From an uncultured Oxalobacteraceae bacterium (GTDB lineage Bacteria; Pseudomonadota; Gammaproteobacteria; Burkholderiales; Burkholderiaceae_D): a DNA stretch of 18,522 bases. Positions 1 to 9,940 of the stretch are shown here, piece after piece. How positions within the stretch are numbered: the stretch's first letter is position 1; each line of letters opens with the position of its first letter. The stretch lies in the NCBI GenBank assembly GCA_937996605.1, contig CALKVB010000543.1:1-18522 (forward strand), read 5' to 3'. The notes under the pieces were generated by a model, which was not told the origin of the DNA, did not search any database, and saw only the letters and a program-made list of their open reading frames with translations. The position numbers and the translations under genes were made by a program.

Positions 1-65
1 TTAAATAAGTTCAGTTCTGTTTCTTTTAGTTTAGTTGAAAATTGCCTGCTTGAAGGAGTTGTAAA

Positions 66-1025
66 TTGGAATTCTATGTGATGGTCAAATCGCACAATCG
101 GTATGGTGGTCATACTACCCTCTCACGAGTCGGGGATTTTCTTCTTATGGGAAGAGAAAATTTTGGAGATGCTGTGAAAGAACTAACGGTTACGCTTTTT
201 CTGTCCGACTCTGGTCCTGCAAAAGAGACTCTTGAAGAGCTTCTTGATAAACACAATAACTTTCGCTCATCGTTACCGAAACTTACCTATAGAAAGAAAA
301 ATGGTAAGGTCGAGATCGCTATCGCTAGTTCGGTCATGGATGCCAGTGAGTGGATTCCGTCGCGCCTTCTTTCACTATCGTTATTTGAGCGTGCTGTTGA
401 TGAGATCGTAGGCGCGTTATCCCTAATGCGAAAGAAACTTAACAGATCAGATGCATTTGATCTTGATGCCTTTCTTTTACATTGCGAAGCCTCCAAAATT
501 CGCATTCCCCGCACTGAATTAGAGCTTCAAGAACTCGCAGTTGCTCTTAATGAAGCGAGTAAAGCAAAGCGAGATGCAATGTCGTCATGGCAGAAACTTG
601 GAATTGATTGGGATGAATTCCACTCCCAAGCGCGAGCGATTCTTGATGAACCTTTCTTTTGGGACTGTACCGATGATTTTTCTCCTAATGGTAATGACAC
701 TGGCGCAGATTTGTTGGAAAACTATCGAGACTGGATTAAGAGACACAAAGATGGAAGGCCAATTGTATTTTTAGATTATCTGGCTAAGAAATGGGGATAC
801 GCAAGCTTTGAGGCATTCGACGAGGATGTTCTAATTGAGTCGGGAATCGGACTTGCTTTTGCGGACATAAAGCTGCGCGGGACATGTGATCAAGAGGTTC
901 GAGACCTTGCCATAGAGTGCATACATCGGCAACGAATTAAGGCCGATGCTGCTCATGACAGGCAGTATCGTGAAGAGAAATTAGCATCCTTAAAGAAGTT
1001 CGAAGCGAAACTGGGGAATAAGTGA
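66..1025 (+). CDS. Hypothetical protein, two-part, function unknown
   Basis: This encodes 319 residues that I do not recognise securely. The TTG start at 66 is chosen because an AAGGAG ribosome-binding site lies at 53-58 with ideal spacing; GTG at 78 and ATG at 81 are in-frame alternatives. There is no signal peptide or membrane segment, so it is probably cytoplasmic. The N-terminal part (about 1-130) looks like a compact alpha/beta domain. A helical, charged middle (about 130-190) follows. The C-terminal part (about 195-319) contains the striking stretch FFWDCTDDFSPNGNDTGAD at about residues 198-216, then a YRDW and a basic, coiled C-terminus. The NGNDTGAD patch vaguely recalls the uncharacterised E. 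coli YfeS-like proteins, but this is memory and unverified. It stands alone, followed by a repeat-containing gap. Toxin-immunity or other accessory roles are possible but unsupported. Confidence 0.75.
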   Translation: MEFYVMVKSHNRYGGHTTLSRVGDFLLMGRENFGDAVKELTVTLFLSDSGPAKETLEELLDKHNNFRSSLPKLTYRKKNGKVEIAIASSVMDASEWIPSRLLSLSLFERAVDEIVGALSLMRKKLNRSDAFDLDAFLLHCEASKIRIPRTELELQELAVALNEASKAKRDAMSSWQKLGIDWDEFHSQARAILDEPFFWDCTDDFSPNGNDTGADLLENYRDWIKRHKDGRPIVFLDYLAKKWGYASFEAFDEDVLIESGIGLAFADIKLRGTCDQEVRDLAIECIHRQRIKADAAHDRQYREEKLASLKKFEAKLGNK

Positions 1026-1070
1026 TTGCAAAACATCGGGTCGACTCAGTACAAAAAACGGAAGGCATGC

Positions 1071-1096
1071 GTTCGATTACGCTGCGCTAATGGAAC
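1071..1096. repeat. Imperfect palindrome, intergenic-repeat-like
   Basis: GTTCGATTA (1071-1079) and TAATGGAAC (1088-1096) form an inverted repeat with one mismatch around the centre CGCTGCG. The pattern resembles the widespread short intergenic repeats of proteobacteria of the type GGATTAGCGTAGCGTAATCC. It sits in the 157-base gap between the two left-hand genes. Nothing else is recognisable in that gap. Confidence 0.5.
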
Positions 1097-1182
1097 CTAC
1101 GTGGCCGTAGCTTTCACTACCGATTCTGTGAAAGATAGCGGATGTTGATTTTGAAAAGCTGTTTTGTTAGGCTAAAAATAAA

Positions 1183-1626
1183 ATGAGACTATTTAATAAA
1201 ATATTTGGAACAAAAAAAGATGAGCGCACCATCAATCAACTGCTCATTGATATTACAAGACAAAGCAATCAAAAAAGCGACGTCGAGGAACTATATCAAC
1301 GATTTCCTTCGATGGAAGTTTATTTTAAGATTGTGCAGTCGAATATCCCCTTGCATAATGGAACGAAGCATATCGTGGGCAGTGGTGAAATTCTTGGTAT
1401 AAAATCGATTACGCTCACGTCCGGGCAGCAGATGGCGCAGTTTCTTGTAGATAAATCGGATCATCGACTTCGTCCGGAATTTGGGGGCATGGGCATACGG
1501 GATGCATTTGAGATGGTTATGAAGACCGAAGGCTTGAGTGGTTTAGTGCTGTGTAATCCCAAAGATTATTGGTACGGGATGATGAAGGATGAAATTGCTG
1601 AAGCGCTGAGTCGAGGGATCGTTTAG
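1183..1626 (+). CDS. SseB-like domain protein
   Basis: This is a 147-residue, probably cytoplasmic protein with no signal peptide. The C-terminal half has the look of the SseB N-terminal domain family: a strand/helix unit around LTSGQQMAQFLVD (about 78-90), a helix GIRDAFEMVMKT (about 103-114), then GLSGLVLCNP (about 117-126) and a final short helix MMKDEIAEALSRG. In that family the closing pattern is a hydrophobic strand ending in N-P, then a W/Y and a helix. SseB in E. coli is linked to serine sensitivity, but the biochemical role of the family is unclear and members also occur near secretion and toxin loci. The ribosome-binding site before ATG 1183 is weak (AGG at about 1169). The gene faces valS tail to tail across a palindromic element. 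The family call is by pattern only. Confidence 0.6.
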   Translation: MRLFNKIFGTKKDERTINQLLIDITRQSNQKSDVEELYQRFPSMEVYFKIVQSNIPLHNGTKHIVGSGEILGIKSITLTSGQQMAQFLVDKSDHRLRPEFGGMGIRDAFEMVMKTEGLSGLVLCNPKDYWYGMMKDEIAEALSRGIV

Positions 1627-1630
1627 CCAA

Positions 1631-1757
1631 GTAGGGTGGGCACGCTCTTTGTGCCCACGCCGACTTTGTCATCTTAGCGGATGACGCTCTAGCTGTTTAA
1701 GCTTTTCACGTTGTTCGACCGTTACGCGTGGGCACGATGAGGCTGTGCCCACCCTAC
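1631..1757. repeat. Nested inverted repeat (MITE/REP-like), possible bidirectional terminator
   Basis: The outer arms GTAGGGTGGGCAC (1631-1643) and GTGCCCACCCTAC (1745-1757) are perfectly inverted. Inside them GTGCCCACGC (1651-1660) and GCGTGGGCAC (1726-1735) are also perfectly inverted. Each end can also fold on itself: GTGGGCAC/GTGCCCAC with a 7-base loop at 1636-1658, and again with a 9-base loop at 1728-1752. The whole unit fills the space between the convergent sseB-like gene and valS, ending 9 bases from the valS stop. Sequences with a GTAGGGTGGGCAC end are common intergenic repeats in proteobacteria. No transposase is present. It could end transcription from both sides, although neither hairpin has a strong following U-run. 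Confidence 0.7.
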
Positions 1758-1765
1758 AAATCCAA

Positions 1766-4585
1766 TCACCCCAACTTAGCAAACTGCTCCTTCATCTTAC
1801 TCAAAGTAGCAGAGAAGCCCGCGACGCGTTCTTTCTCTTGTTCGACCACCGCTGCCGGTGCACGTGCCACAAAACTTTCGTTGCTGAGTTTGGCTTGTGC
1901 TTTGTTGATTTCCGCTTCTAGCTTGGCCATTTCTTTGGAGAGGCGTTCGCGTTCGGCGGCGACGTCGATTTCTACTTTCAACATCAACTTGGTTTCGCCG
2001 ACGATGGAGACCGGTGCTGGTGAATCCGGCAGAGTGTCGATAATCTGCACTTCAGACAATTTCGCCAAGGCTGCCATGTAAGGTGCATAGCTTTCCATGC
2101 GTGCTTTGTCCGCCGCGTTGGCTGGTTGCAGCAGTAATGGTACGCGTACTGCTGGAGACAATTGCATTTCACCGCGCAAGTTACGGCAAGCGTCCGTTGC
2201 GGCTTTGAGGCCTGTCATCCAGCTTTCGGCGGCTTCGTCGATGGCTTCCGCATTTACCAATGGGTAGGCTTGCATCATGATGGAATCGCCTCCGGCTTTC
2301 AGCGTTTTGCCGGCCAATGGTGCGACGGTTTGCCACAAGGCTTCGGTTACGAATGGGATCACTGGATGCGCCATACGCAAAGTCACTTCCAATACGCGCA
2401 ATAAAGTGCGACGTGTTGCGCGTTGCTGTGCTTCTGTGCCTTGTTGTACTTGCACTTTGGCGACTTCCAAATACCAATCGCAGTATTCATCCCACACAAA
2501 CTTGTAAATGGCGGACGCGATATTGTCGAAGCGGTAGTCAGCAAAACCTTTTTCTAATTCTGCTTCCGTGCGTTGCAACGTGGAGATGATCCATTTATCG
2601 GCTTGTGAGTAATCGAGATCATTGTCGCTGGCTGTGCCGGTGAAGCCGCAATCTTTGCCTTCAGTGTTCATCAACACGAAGCGAGTGGCGTTCCACAATT
2701 TATTGCAGAAATTGCGATAGCCTTCGCAACGGCCTAAGTCGAAGTTGATGTTGCGGCCTAAGGATGCATAGCTCGCCATGGTGAAACGCAAAGCGTCTGT
2801 GCCGTAGGCTGGAATGCCGTCGGCGAATTCTTTGCGCGTGGCTTTGTCGATGCTGGCCGCTTGTTTTGGGTTCATCAAGCCGACAGTGCGTTTGGCTGCT
2901 AAATCATCAACACTGATGCCGTCGATCAAATCGATAGGGTCTAGCGTATTGCCTTTGGACTTGGACATTTTTTGGCCGCTAGAATCGCGTACCAGACCAT
3001 GCACGTAGACGGTGTGGAAAGGCACTTTACCCGTGAAGTGCGCCGTCATCATGACCATGCGCGCCACCCAGAAGAAGATGATGTCGAAACCGGTGACCAA
3101 TACAGAAGATGGCAAGAACAGTTTGCTATCAACCGTCAATTTTGGCCAGCCCATTGTCGAGAACGGAACCAAGGCAGCCGAGAACCAGGTATCGAGCACG
3201 TCGTTATCGCGATTCAATGCGCCGGTGTAACCAGCGGCTGCGGCTTTTTCTTTGGCTTCTGCTTCGTTACGTGCCACGAAGGTTTCGCCGTTATCGCCAT
3301 ACCATGCTGGAATTTGATGACCCCACCACAATTGGCGTGAGATACACCAGTCTTGAATATTGTTGAGCCATTGGTTGTAAGTGGTGTTCCAGTTTTCTGG
3401 GACGAATTTCACTTCACCGTTCGCGACTTTTTCGAGTGCGACTTCGGCGATCGATTTGCCTGGGAAGTGCGTACCTTCTGGAGCAGGTTTGCTCATCGCC
3501 ATGAACCATTGATCGGTCAACATCGGTTCGATCACGACGTTAGTACGGTCACCGCGTGGCACCATGAGTTTGTGTGGTTTGACAGATTCGAGCAGACCTA
3601 ATGCGTCGAGATCTGCCACCATTTGCTTACGTGCGACGAAACGGTCCATGCCTTGGTAAGCAGTAGGGCCGTTTTCATTGATCTTGGCATCCAAAGTTAA
3701 GATGCTGATCATTTCTAAGTTGTGACGTTGGCCAACGGCGTAATCGTTGAAGTCATGCGCTGGAGTGATCTTTACGCAGCCTGTGCCGAATTCTTTGTCG
3801 ACATAGCTATCGGCGATGACGGGGATCTCGCGATCGGTCAAAGGCAGTTTCAACATCTTGCCAACGAAGGCCGTGTAGCGCTCGTCAGTGGGATCAACCG
3901 CCACGGCGACGTCACCGAGCAAAGTTTCTGGACGTGTGGTTGCTACCGTCAAATGACCGCTGCCATCCGCGAATGGATAACGGATGTGCCACATGGAGCC
4001 ATCTTCTTCTTCCGATACCACTTCCAAATCAGATACCGCTGTGCCCAAAACTGGGTCCCAGTTCACCAAACGTTTGCCGCGATAAATCAATCCTTGCTCC
4101 ACCAAACGTACGAACACTTCAGTCACCACTTTGGAGCGTTCTGCATCCATCGTAAAGTATTCACGATTCCAATCAGCAGAAGCACCCATGCGGCGCATTT
4201 GGCCCGTAATTGTGGAGCCGGATTTTTCTTTCCACTCCCAGACTTTTTCTAAGAATTTTTCACGGCCCAAATCATGGCGAGAAATCTTTTGTGCATCGAG
4301 TTGGCGCTCCACCACGATCTGTGTCGCGATACCAGCGTGATCAGTACCTGGTACCCACGCAGTGTTATGACCACGCATACGATAGTAACGTGTTAAACCG
4401 TCCATAATCGTTTGATTAAACGCATGGCCCATGTGCAAGGTGCCAGTGACGTTGGGTGGCGGGAGCTGGATGCTAAATGAAGGTTTGGATTCATCGGTCG
4501 TGGCGGTGAAGTATCCGCGTTTTTCCCATTCCGTGCGCCAAAACGATTCAATATTGGCTGGCTCAAAAGATTTGGCTAATTCCAT
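1766..4585 (-). CDS. valS: Valyl-tRNA synthetase
   Basis: This 939-residue class Ia aminoacyl-tRNA synthetase charges tRNA-Val with valine using ATP and hydrolyses mischarged threonine in its editing domain. The HIGH motif appears as HMGH at residues 51-54 within [13 protein letters not shown]. The CP1 editing domain carries [10 protein letters not shown] and later [18 protein letters not shown] is at 539-543, within a KMSKSKGN sequence. An anticodon-binding helical domain follows (roughly 680-820), and the protein ends in the charged coiled-coil arm typical of ValRS (about 875-939). The length is close to the E. coli enzyme (951). The start is ATG 4585. I see no good ribosome-binding site just upstream, but the N-terminus aligns with the family expectation (about 50 residues before HMGH). 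No frameshift or missing motif is seen. It is transcribed convergently with the upstream accessory genes. Confidence 0.97.
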   Translation of the reverse strand: MELAKSFEPANIESFWRTEWEKRGYFTATTDESKPSFSIQLPPPNVTGTLHMGHAFNQTIMDGLTRYYRMRGHNTAWVPGTDHAGIATQIVVERQLDAQKISRHDLGREKFLEKVWEWKEKSGSTITGQMRRMGASADWNREYFTMDAERSKVVTEVFVRLVEQGLIYRGKRLVNWDPVLGTAVSDLEVVSEEEDGSMWHIRYPFADGSGHLTVATTRPETLLGDVAVAVDPTDERYTAFVGKMLKLPLTDREIPVIADSYVDKEFGTGCVKITPAHDFNDYAVGQRHNLEMISILTLDAKINENGPTAYQGMDRFVARKQMVADLDALGLLESVKPHKLMVPRGDRTNVVIEPMLTDQWFMAMSKPAPEGTHFPGKSIAEVALEKVANGEVKFVPENWNTTYNQWLNNIQDWCISRQLWWGHQIPAWYGDNGETFVARNEAEAKEKAAAAGYTGALNRDNDVLDTWFSAALVPFSTMGWPKLTVDSKLFLPSSVLVTGFDIIFFWVARMVMMTAHFTGKVPFHTVYVHGLVRDSSGQKMSKSKGNTLDPIDLIDGISVDDLAAKRTVGLMNPKQAASIDKATRKEFADGIPAYGTDALRFTMASYASLGRNINFDLGRCEGYRNFCNKLWNATRFVLMNTEGKDCGFTGTASDNDLDYSQADKWIISTLQRTEAELEKGFADYRFDNIASAIYKFVWDEYCDWYLEVAKVQVQQGTEAQQRATRRTLLRVLEVTLRMAHPVIPFVTEALWQTVAPLAGKTLKAGGDSIMMQAYPLVNAEAIDEAAESWMTGLKAATDACRNLRGEMQLSPAVRVPLLLQPANAADKARMESYAPYMAALAKLSEVQIIDTLPDSPAPVSIVGETKLMLKVEIDVAAERERLSKEMAKLEAEINKAQAKLSNESFVARAPAAVVEQEKERVAGFSATLSKMKEQFAKLG

Positions 4586-4629
4586 GATGTGGTCTGACTA
4601 AAAAGTAAGTTGAAGATCTGCGATTGCGA

Positions 4630-4676
4630 GCACTTTTGTGTGCGGTCTCGAGGCGATTGAGATGCCGCAAAAGTGC
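4630..4676 (-). promoter_or_regulatory. Possible structured leader hairpin of valS
   Basis: On the minus strand, GCACTTTTG (4676-4668) pairs perfectly with CAAAAGTGC (4638-4630). After a small bulge an inner GCGG/CCGC pair extends the stem. It lies 45-91 bases upstream of the valS ATG. If transcription starts near 4685 the hairpin begins almost at the 5' end of the mRNA. T-box leaders are not expected in this group and no T-box sequence is seen. The function is unknown. Confidence 0.4.
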
Positions 4677-4691
4677 ACAGCGGAACCCTTG

Positions 4692-4697
4692 ATTATA
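4692..4697 (-). promoter_or_regulatory. Candidate -10 element for valS
   Basis: A perfect TATAAT reads on the minus strand from 4697 to 4692, about 110 bases upstream of the valS start. No convincing -35 hexamer lies 16-18 bases further upstream, so the assignment rests on the -10 alone. A start near 4685 would give a leader of about 100 bases. Confidence 0.35.
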
Positions 4698-4828
4698 AAG
4701 GAGCATTGCACTCCGGCAGAGACTATCTCATGGAAAATTTGCGTTGCAGATATATTAAATCTTCATTTCATGATTGTTTTGTAAATAAAAGAAAAAAGTT
4801 TGTGAAAATTTGTGGACAAAATTGGTTT

Positions 4829-4908
4829 GTACTCAAGAAAAAAGTACTTGATGCCGTATGGAAAATGCTAGCATACGGAAATGAATGGTCTACTCTTGCT
4901 GTACTTTT
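4829..4908. repeat. Nested inverted repeats in the valS / GGDEF intergenic region
   Basis: AAAAGTAC (4840-4847) and GTACTTTT (4901-4908) enclose a second perfect pair, CCGTATG (4854-4860) and CATACGG (4872-4878), with an 11-base loop. A third pair, GTACT (4829-4833) and AGTAC (4843-4847), competes with the outer arm. The 496-base region 4586-5081 is AT-rich and holds the valS leader at its left end and this structure. I find no credible gene or clear promoter elsewhere in it. This could be a small RNA, a regulator site or chance structure. Confidence 0.4.
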
Positions 4909-5081
4909 GTGAACCTGGTTTCATGAAAGATGTAAGATAAATATCATTTTATTGCCGCCCACATCAAAATTTAGACAAGCACTATAAAAGCGGCATGACA
5001 AGAACGAGGAGATGGCGATTCAGCTAAGACCTAGGTTGGACGCCCATAAAAAGAAGTGTCAGTGCAAGGCAAACAAATAGC

Positions 5082-7220
5082 ATGCTTGGTAAAGGTGAAT
5101 GGCAGATGATGGATTCTCTGGAACAATCCGTTTTGTACAAACCATCTCGCACGCGTTCGAAGAGTGGCAAAAAACACATTATTTTATCGCAATTTTTATC
5201 TTTTGCAGCCGCTTTTCTATTCTGTCTCAATCCGGTGTATGCAGAAGACGATGCCATTCTGCATAAGATTGATCAAATTCAAGAATTATCTGATCGCAAC
5301 AACGAAGAAGGCATTCGTCAGTTGCTCGAATTGAAAAAAAATATGCCTCAAGACGCAAGTGTGAGAGCGCGTCTTGATCTGGTTGGTGTGTTAAGCGGTT
5401 TGTATTTTGATGCCGGCAAGGTGAAAGAGGGTAATGAACTACAAGAAGAGTACAAACGGCTTGCTCAACAACTCAATGACAAAGATGCGTTGACATTTTT
5501 GTCTATTATTTCCGCCTTTGATGTCTATGAAAAATCTGGCTACGACGGAGCCTATGCGTATCTAGATAGCCTTGCACCGACAATAGAGAAGGCTACCCCT
5601 TTTCTCAAGTTTCGGTATGCCTCGATCAAGGCACAGTTTTACAGCGCACAAGGTAAGTATCATTTCGCCTTAAAGCAGTACTTGAATATGCTCGACCTCA
5701 TCGAGAAGTTACCACGTAGACAGTTGCAAGCAAGGATGGTGACATGGGAGCGTATTTCGAGTCTGTATCTTGGCATGAAAGATGCGAAAAAGGCGCTTGA
5801 AGCGACCACCGAAGCGTTGGCAGTGTCCTCCGCCACGGCAGTGCCAAAAGCCTATGTCGAAATTCTTATCGTGCGCGGAGCGGCCTTATCTCAATTAAAA
5901 CGAAACGTTGAGGCCTTAAAAGAATACGAAACTGCTTTGCATATTGCCAAACAAGAGAGTTTACCGTTTGCGCAAGCCGCTGCTTTGTTTAATCTCGCTG
6001 ATCAATATTTAATTTTGAAAGACTATCGACGAGCAGAGCAAAGTGCGCGTGAATCGATCGCGGTGTATGAAAAATTAGAAGATAAATTTAATGTAATGGG
6101 TGCTCAAGTTAATCTTGGTTTAGCACTTGGTTACCTCGGTAAAGTCAAACAAGGCACCGACCTTGTGATGGAAAGTATTGAGTATTTCAAGAAAGAGAAA
6201 TCAAGTAGTGCCGTGGAGTCTATCGACGGCGAATTAGCAGCGATGCTTGAATCCGCGGGGATGTATAAAGAAGCTCTAGTTTTGATGCGTGAGAAGCAAG
6301 CATTGAGTGAAGAAGTGTATCAATCTGAAGTCGCGAAAGAGGCGGCAAAAGTACGTGAAGTGTTTGATACCGAACGACGCGAAAAACAAATTGAATTGCT
6401 GGCGAAAGATAATGCACTGAAAGACGCCGATATTCGTAATCATCGTTTGCAGCAAATGGTGACCTTGCTGGCCTCGGTGATTGCGGTATTGGCAGGCTGC
6501 TTTATTTACATGTTGTATCGCCGGAGTAAGAAACTCAATGCACAGTTGCGTGAAGTGAACTCGCAGTTGGAATTCCATGCGGTTCGAGATCCGCTTACTG
6601 GCTTGCACAACCGTCGCTCATTTATCGCATTAATGTCTAGCCGGGTTGCGCGGGTAGAGACTGAGCGTCGTGAAGGGCCTTACGGCAATCCCGATTGTAT
6701 GACTCTGCTCGACATCGATCACTTTAAAAATATTAATGACACCTTTGGTCATGCAGTCGGTGATATTGTTTTGAAAGAAGTCGCTTCGCGTTTGCGCAAT
6801 GTGGTTCGTGACGAAGATATGTTGATGCGTTGGGGCGGGGAAGAATTTTTGATTTTCTCACCGAAATCTAATCCCGAGCAAATCACGAGCTTAGTTGAGC
6901 GTGTTCTGCGCACGATAGGCGATGAGCCCTTCGCCAATGGTCAACAATTAATTCCAGTGACCGTTACCGCTGGTTTCATTTCGGTGCCATTCTCTGATGT
7001 ACCGGAAGATGTCTGCGATTGGGAGCGTGCACTACAAATCGCCGACATGGCCTTGTATCTGGGCAAAACACACGGCCGAAATCGTGCTTATGGTTTGGCA
7101 CGTTTGCTGGTGCCTCATGAAGAAGCGATACCAACTTTGACGCATGATTTGGCTGCTGCAATCAAGCAAAATATGGTCGAAGTGATCGAAGTAATTGGGC
7201 CACAACAAGCCGCGAGTTAA
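5082..7220 (+). CDS. TPR-repeat diguanylate cyclase (GGDEF), membrane anchored
   Basis: This 712-residue protein is predicted to make cyclic di-GMP from two GTP. A basic N-terminus is followed by a hydrophobic signal segment (about 34-54) ending VYA-ED, so the next part should be periplasmic. Residues of about 60-400 are helical with several TPR-like units, followed by a charged coiled coil (about 405-455). A transmembrane helix spans about 459-480. The cytoplasmic GGDEF domain contains LLDIDHFKNINDTFGHAVGD, GGEEF at 585-589 and an intact RxxD inhibitory site (RDED, 576-579) five residues before it, so the enzyme should be active and product-inhibited. The ATG at 5082 has a poor ribosome-binding site. 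ATG 5106 or 5109 follow AAGGTG at 5092-5097 and may be the true start, leaving the signal segment intact. No partner gene is adjacent. The ligand sensed by the TPR part is unknown. Confidence 0.9.
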   Translation: MLGKGEWQMMDSLEQSVLYKPSRTRSKSGKKHIILSQFLSFAAAFLFCLNPVYAEDDAILHKIDQIQELSDRNNEEGIRQLLELKKNMPQDASVRARLDLVGVLSGLYFDAGKVKEGNELQEEYKRLAQQLNDKDALTFLSIISAFDVYEKSGYDGAYAYLDSLAPTIEKATPFLKFRYASIKAQFYSAQGKYHFALKQYLNMLDLIEKLPRRQLQARMVTWERISSLYLGMKDAKKALEATTEALAVSSATAVPKAYVEILIVRGAALSQLKRNVEALKEYETALHIAKQESLPFAQAAALFNLADQYLILKDYRRAEQSARESIAVYEKLEDKFNVMGAQVNLGLALGYLGKVKQGTDLVMESIEYFKKEKSSSAVESIDGELAAMLESAGMYKEALVLMREKQALSEEVYQSEVAKEAAKVREVFDTERREKQIELLAKDNALKDADIRNHRLQQMVTLLASVIAVLAGCFIYMLYRRSKKLNAQLREVNSQLEFHAVRDPLTGLHNRRSFIALMSSRVARVETERREGPYGNPDCMTLLDIDHFKNINDTFGHAVGDIVLKEVASRLRNVVRDEDMLMRWGGEEFLIFSPKSNPEQITSLVERVLRTIGDEPFANGQQLIPVTVTAGFISVPFSDVPEDVCDWERALQIADMALYLGKTHGRNRAYGLARLLVPHEEAIPTLTHDLAAAIKQNMVEVIEVIGPQQAAS

Positions 7221-7327
7221 TTCGATTGAGCGCTCGCTTCTGATCATTCCTATTTTTCTTACTTGTTTTTTTTTCGACATGAATTGGTGTAGGTGAACCA
7301 AGCCGTGCTTTTTGTGACGATTAAGTT

Positions 7328-7357
7328 TTGCTTTTTTCGTCAGTAGACGGCTATAAT
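7328..7357 (+). promoter_or_regulatory. Sigma70-type promoter of the thi operon
   Basis: A perfect TATAAT lies at 7352-7357. A weak TTGCTT at 7328-7333 lies 18 bases upstream as a possible -35. Transcription would start near 7364, about 35 bases before the TPP aptamer. The first transcribed bases contain the inverted pair GCACAG (7364-7369) / CTGTGC (7381-7386). Confidence 0.6.
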
Positions 7358-7397
7358 GCGCCCGCACAGTTGCAATTGTTCTGTGCAATTTAAAACG

Positions 7398-7476
7398 CTA
7401 GGGGTCCTGAATGCGATGCATTCGGGTGAGAAATACCCTTGAACCTGATCTGGATAATGCCAGCGAAGGGAAGCAG
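7398..7476 (+). promoter_or_regulatory. TPP riboswitch (THI element)
   Basis: The conserved thi-box core is plain. GGGGT (7401-7405) pairs with ATACCC (7433-7438) as P2. CCTGAATGC/GCATTCGGG (7406-7414 and 7418-7426) forms P3 with one G-U pair. TGAGA (7427-7431) is the J3-2 core. CCTGATCTGGATAATGCCAG (7444-7463) followed by CGAAGGGAA (7464-7472) forms the P4/P5 side. This RNA binds thiamin pyrophosphate and represses the downstream genes when the cofactor is abundant. Its position directly upstream of thiC fits. Confidence 0.95.
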
Positions 7477-7534
7477 CCAAGTCGATGTTAGTCCTTATTC
7501 GCGTACTTTTTCGCGCCGAGGGTCGAATGCCTGA

Positions 7535-9499
<1,965 letters not shown>

Positions 9500-9508
9500 G
9501 AGTCAGCG

Positions 9509-9709
9509 ATGGAAATTCAAGTCAATGGTGAGCTTCGTGCTTTACCACCAGAAACATGTTTAGAGAATTTAATTGCTGAACTCAAGGTCGGCAATCAAGC
9601 TATCGCCGTGGCGGTTAATCGTAATGTGATAAGCCGCTCGCAATGGCAACAGTTTGTATTGCAAGCGGGTGATGTCGTCGATGTGGTACGTGCAATAGGC
9701 GGAGGTTGA
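9509..9709 (+). CDS. thiS: Sulfur carrier protein ThiS
   Basis: This is a 66-residue ubiquitin-like protein whose C-terminal glycine is adenylated and converted to a thiocarboxylate, the sulfur donor for thiazole formation by ThiG. The sequence begins MEIQVNGE, has the usual LENLIAEL helix and the VAVNRNVISRSQW strand, and ends in GDVVDVVRAIGGG, with the Gly-Gly tail. It starts 9 bases after the thiC stop. Its ribosome-binding site AGGAG (9498-9502) overlaps that stop, so the two are translationally close. ThiF, the activating enzyme, is not in this window. Confidence 0.95.
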   Translation: MEIQVNGELRALPPETCLENLIAELKVGNQAIAVAVNRNVISRSQWQQFVLQAGDVVDVVRAIGGG

Positions 9710-9725
9710 TCACCGGCTCGGTAAG

Positions 9726-9818
9726 TTTCATTATGAGGCGCATTACGTAGTCGAAAATTTTCGCAATACCGGTGTATTGCTGCGTTTTTCTTCTAACACT
9801 GCGTCCTCAAAATGAAGC
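9726..9818. repeat. Inverted-repeat element between thiS and thiG
   Basis: The arms TTTCATTATGAGG-CGCA (9726-9742) and TGCGTCCTCAAAATGAAG (9800-9817) are near-perfect inverted copies with one mismatch and one extra base. Between them are the 12-base palindrome CGAAAATTTTCG (9752-9763) and GCAATAC-CGGT-GTATTGC (9763-9780), a 7-bp stem with a 4-base loop. The element fills about 40% of a 231-base gap with no gene (9710-9940) inside an otherwise compact operon. The rest of the gap has a direct repeat CGATTCGA at 9860-9867 and 9882-9889, two helical turns apart. It may be a small mobile repeat or an RNA-processing hairpin. No open reading frame is credible here. Confidence 0.6.
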
Positions 9819-9940
9819 TTCTCGCGCCAATGGGCGGCCGTGCAATCAGTACATCGTGACGATTCGAATAATTAAGGAAGGCGATTCGATTCACAAAAAC
9901 ACAGAGTCGCGATCCAAAAGAACAAGTTGAGAGAGAAATC

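Noticed and set aside
3722..4252. 176-codon open frame on the plus strand inside valS
   Set aside because: It is antisense to the conserved N-terminal and editing domains of valS and has no recognisable motif.
4673..4912. 79-codon open frame in the valS / GGDEF gap
   Set aside because: It has a non-ATG start with no ribosome-binding site, an AT-driven composition, and overlaps inverted repeats.
7221..7290. T-rich run after the GGDEF gene as a terminator
   Set aside because: The only palindrome nearby (GAGCGCTC) is short and about 30 bases from the T-run, so no stable terminator hairpin is seen.
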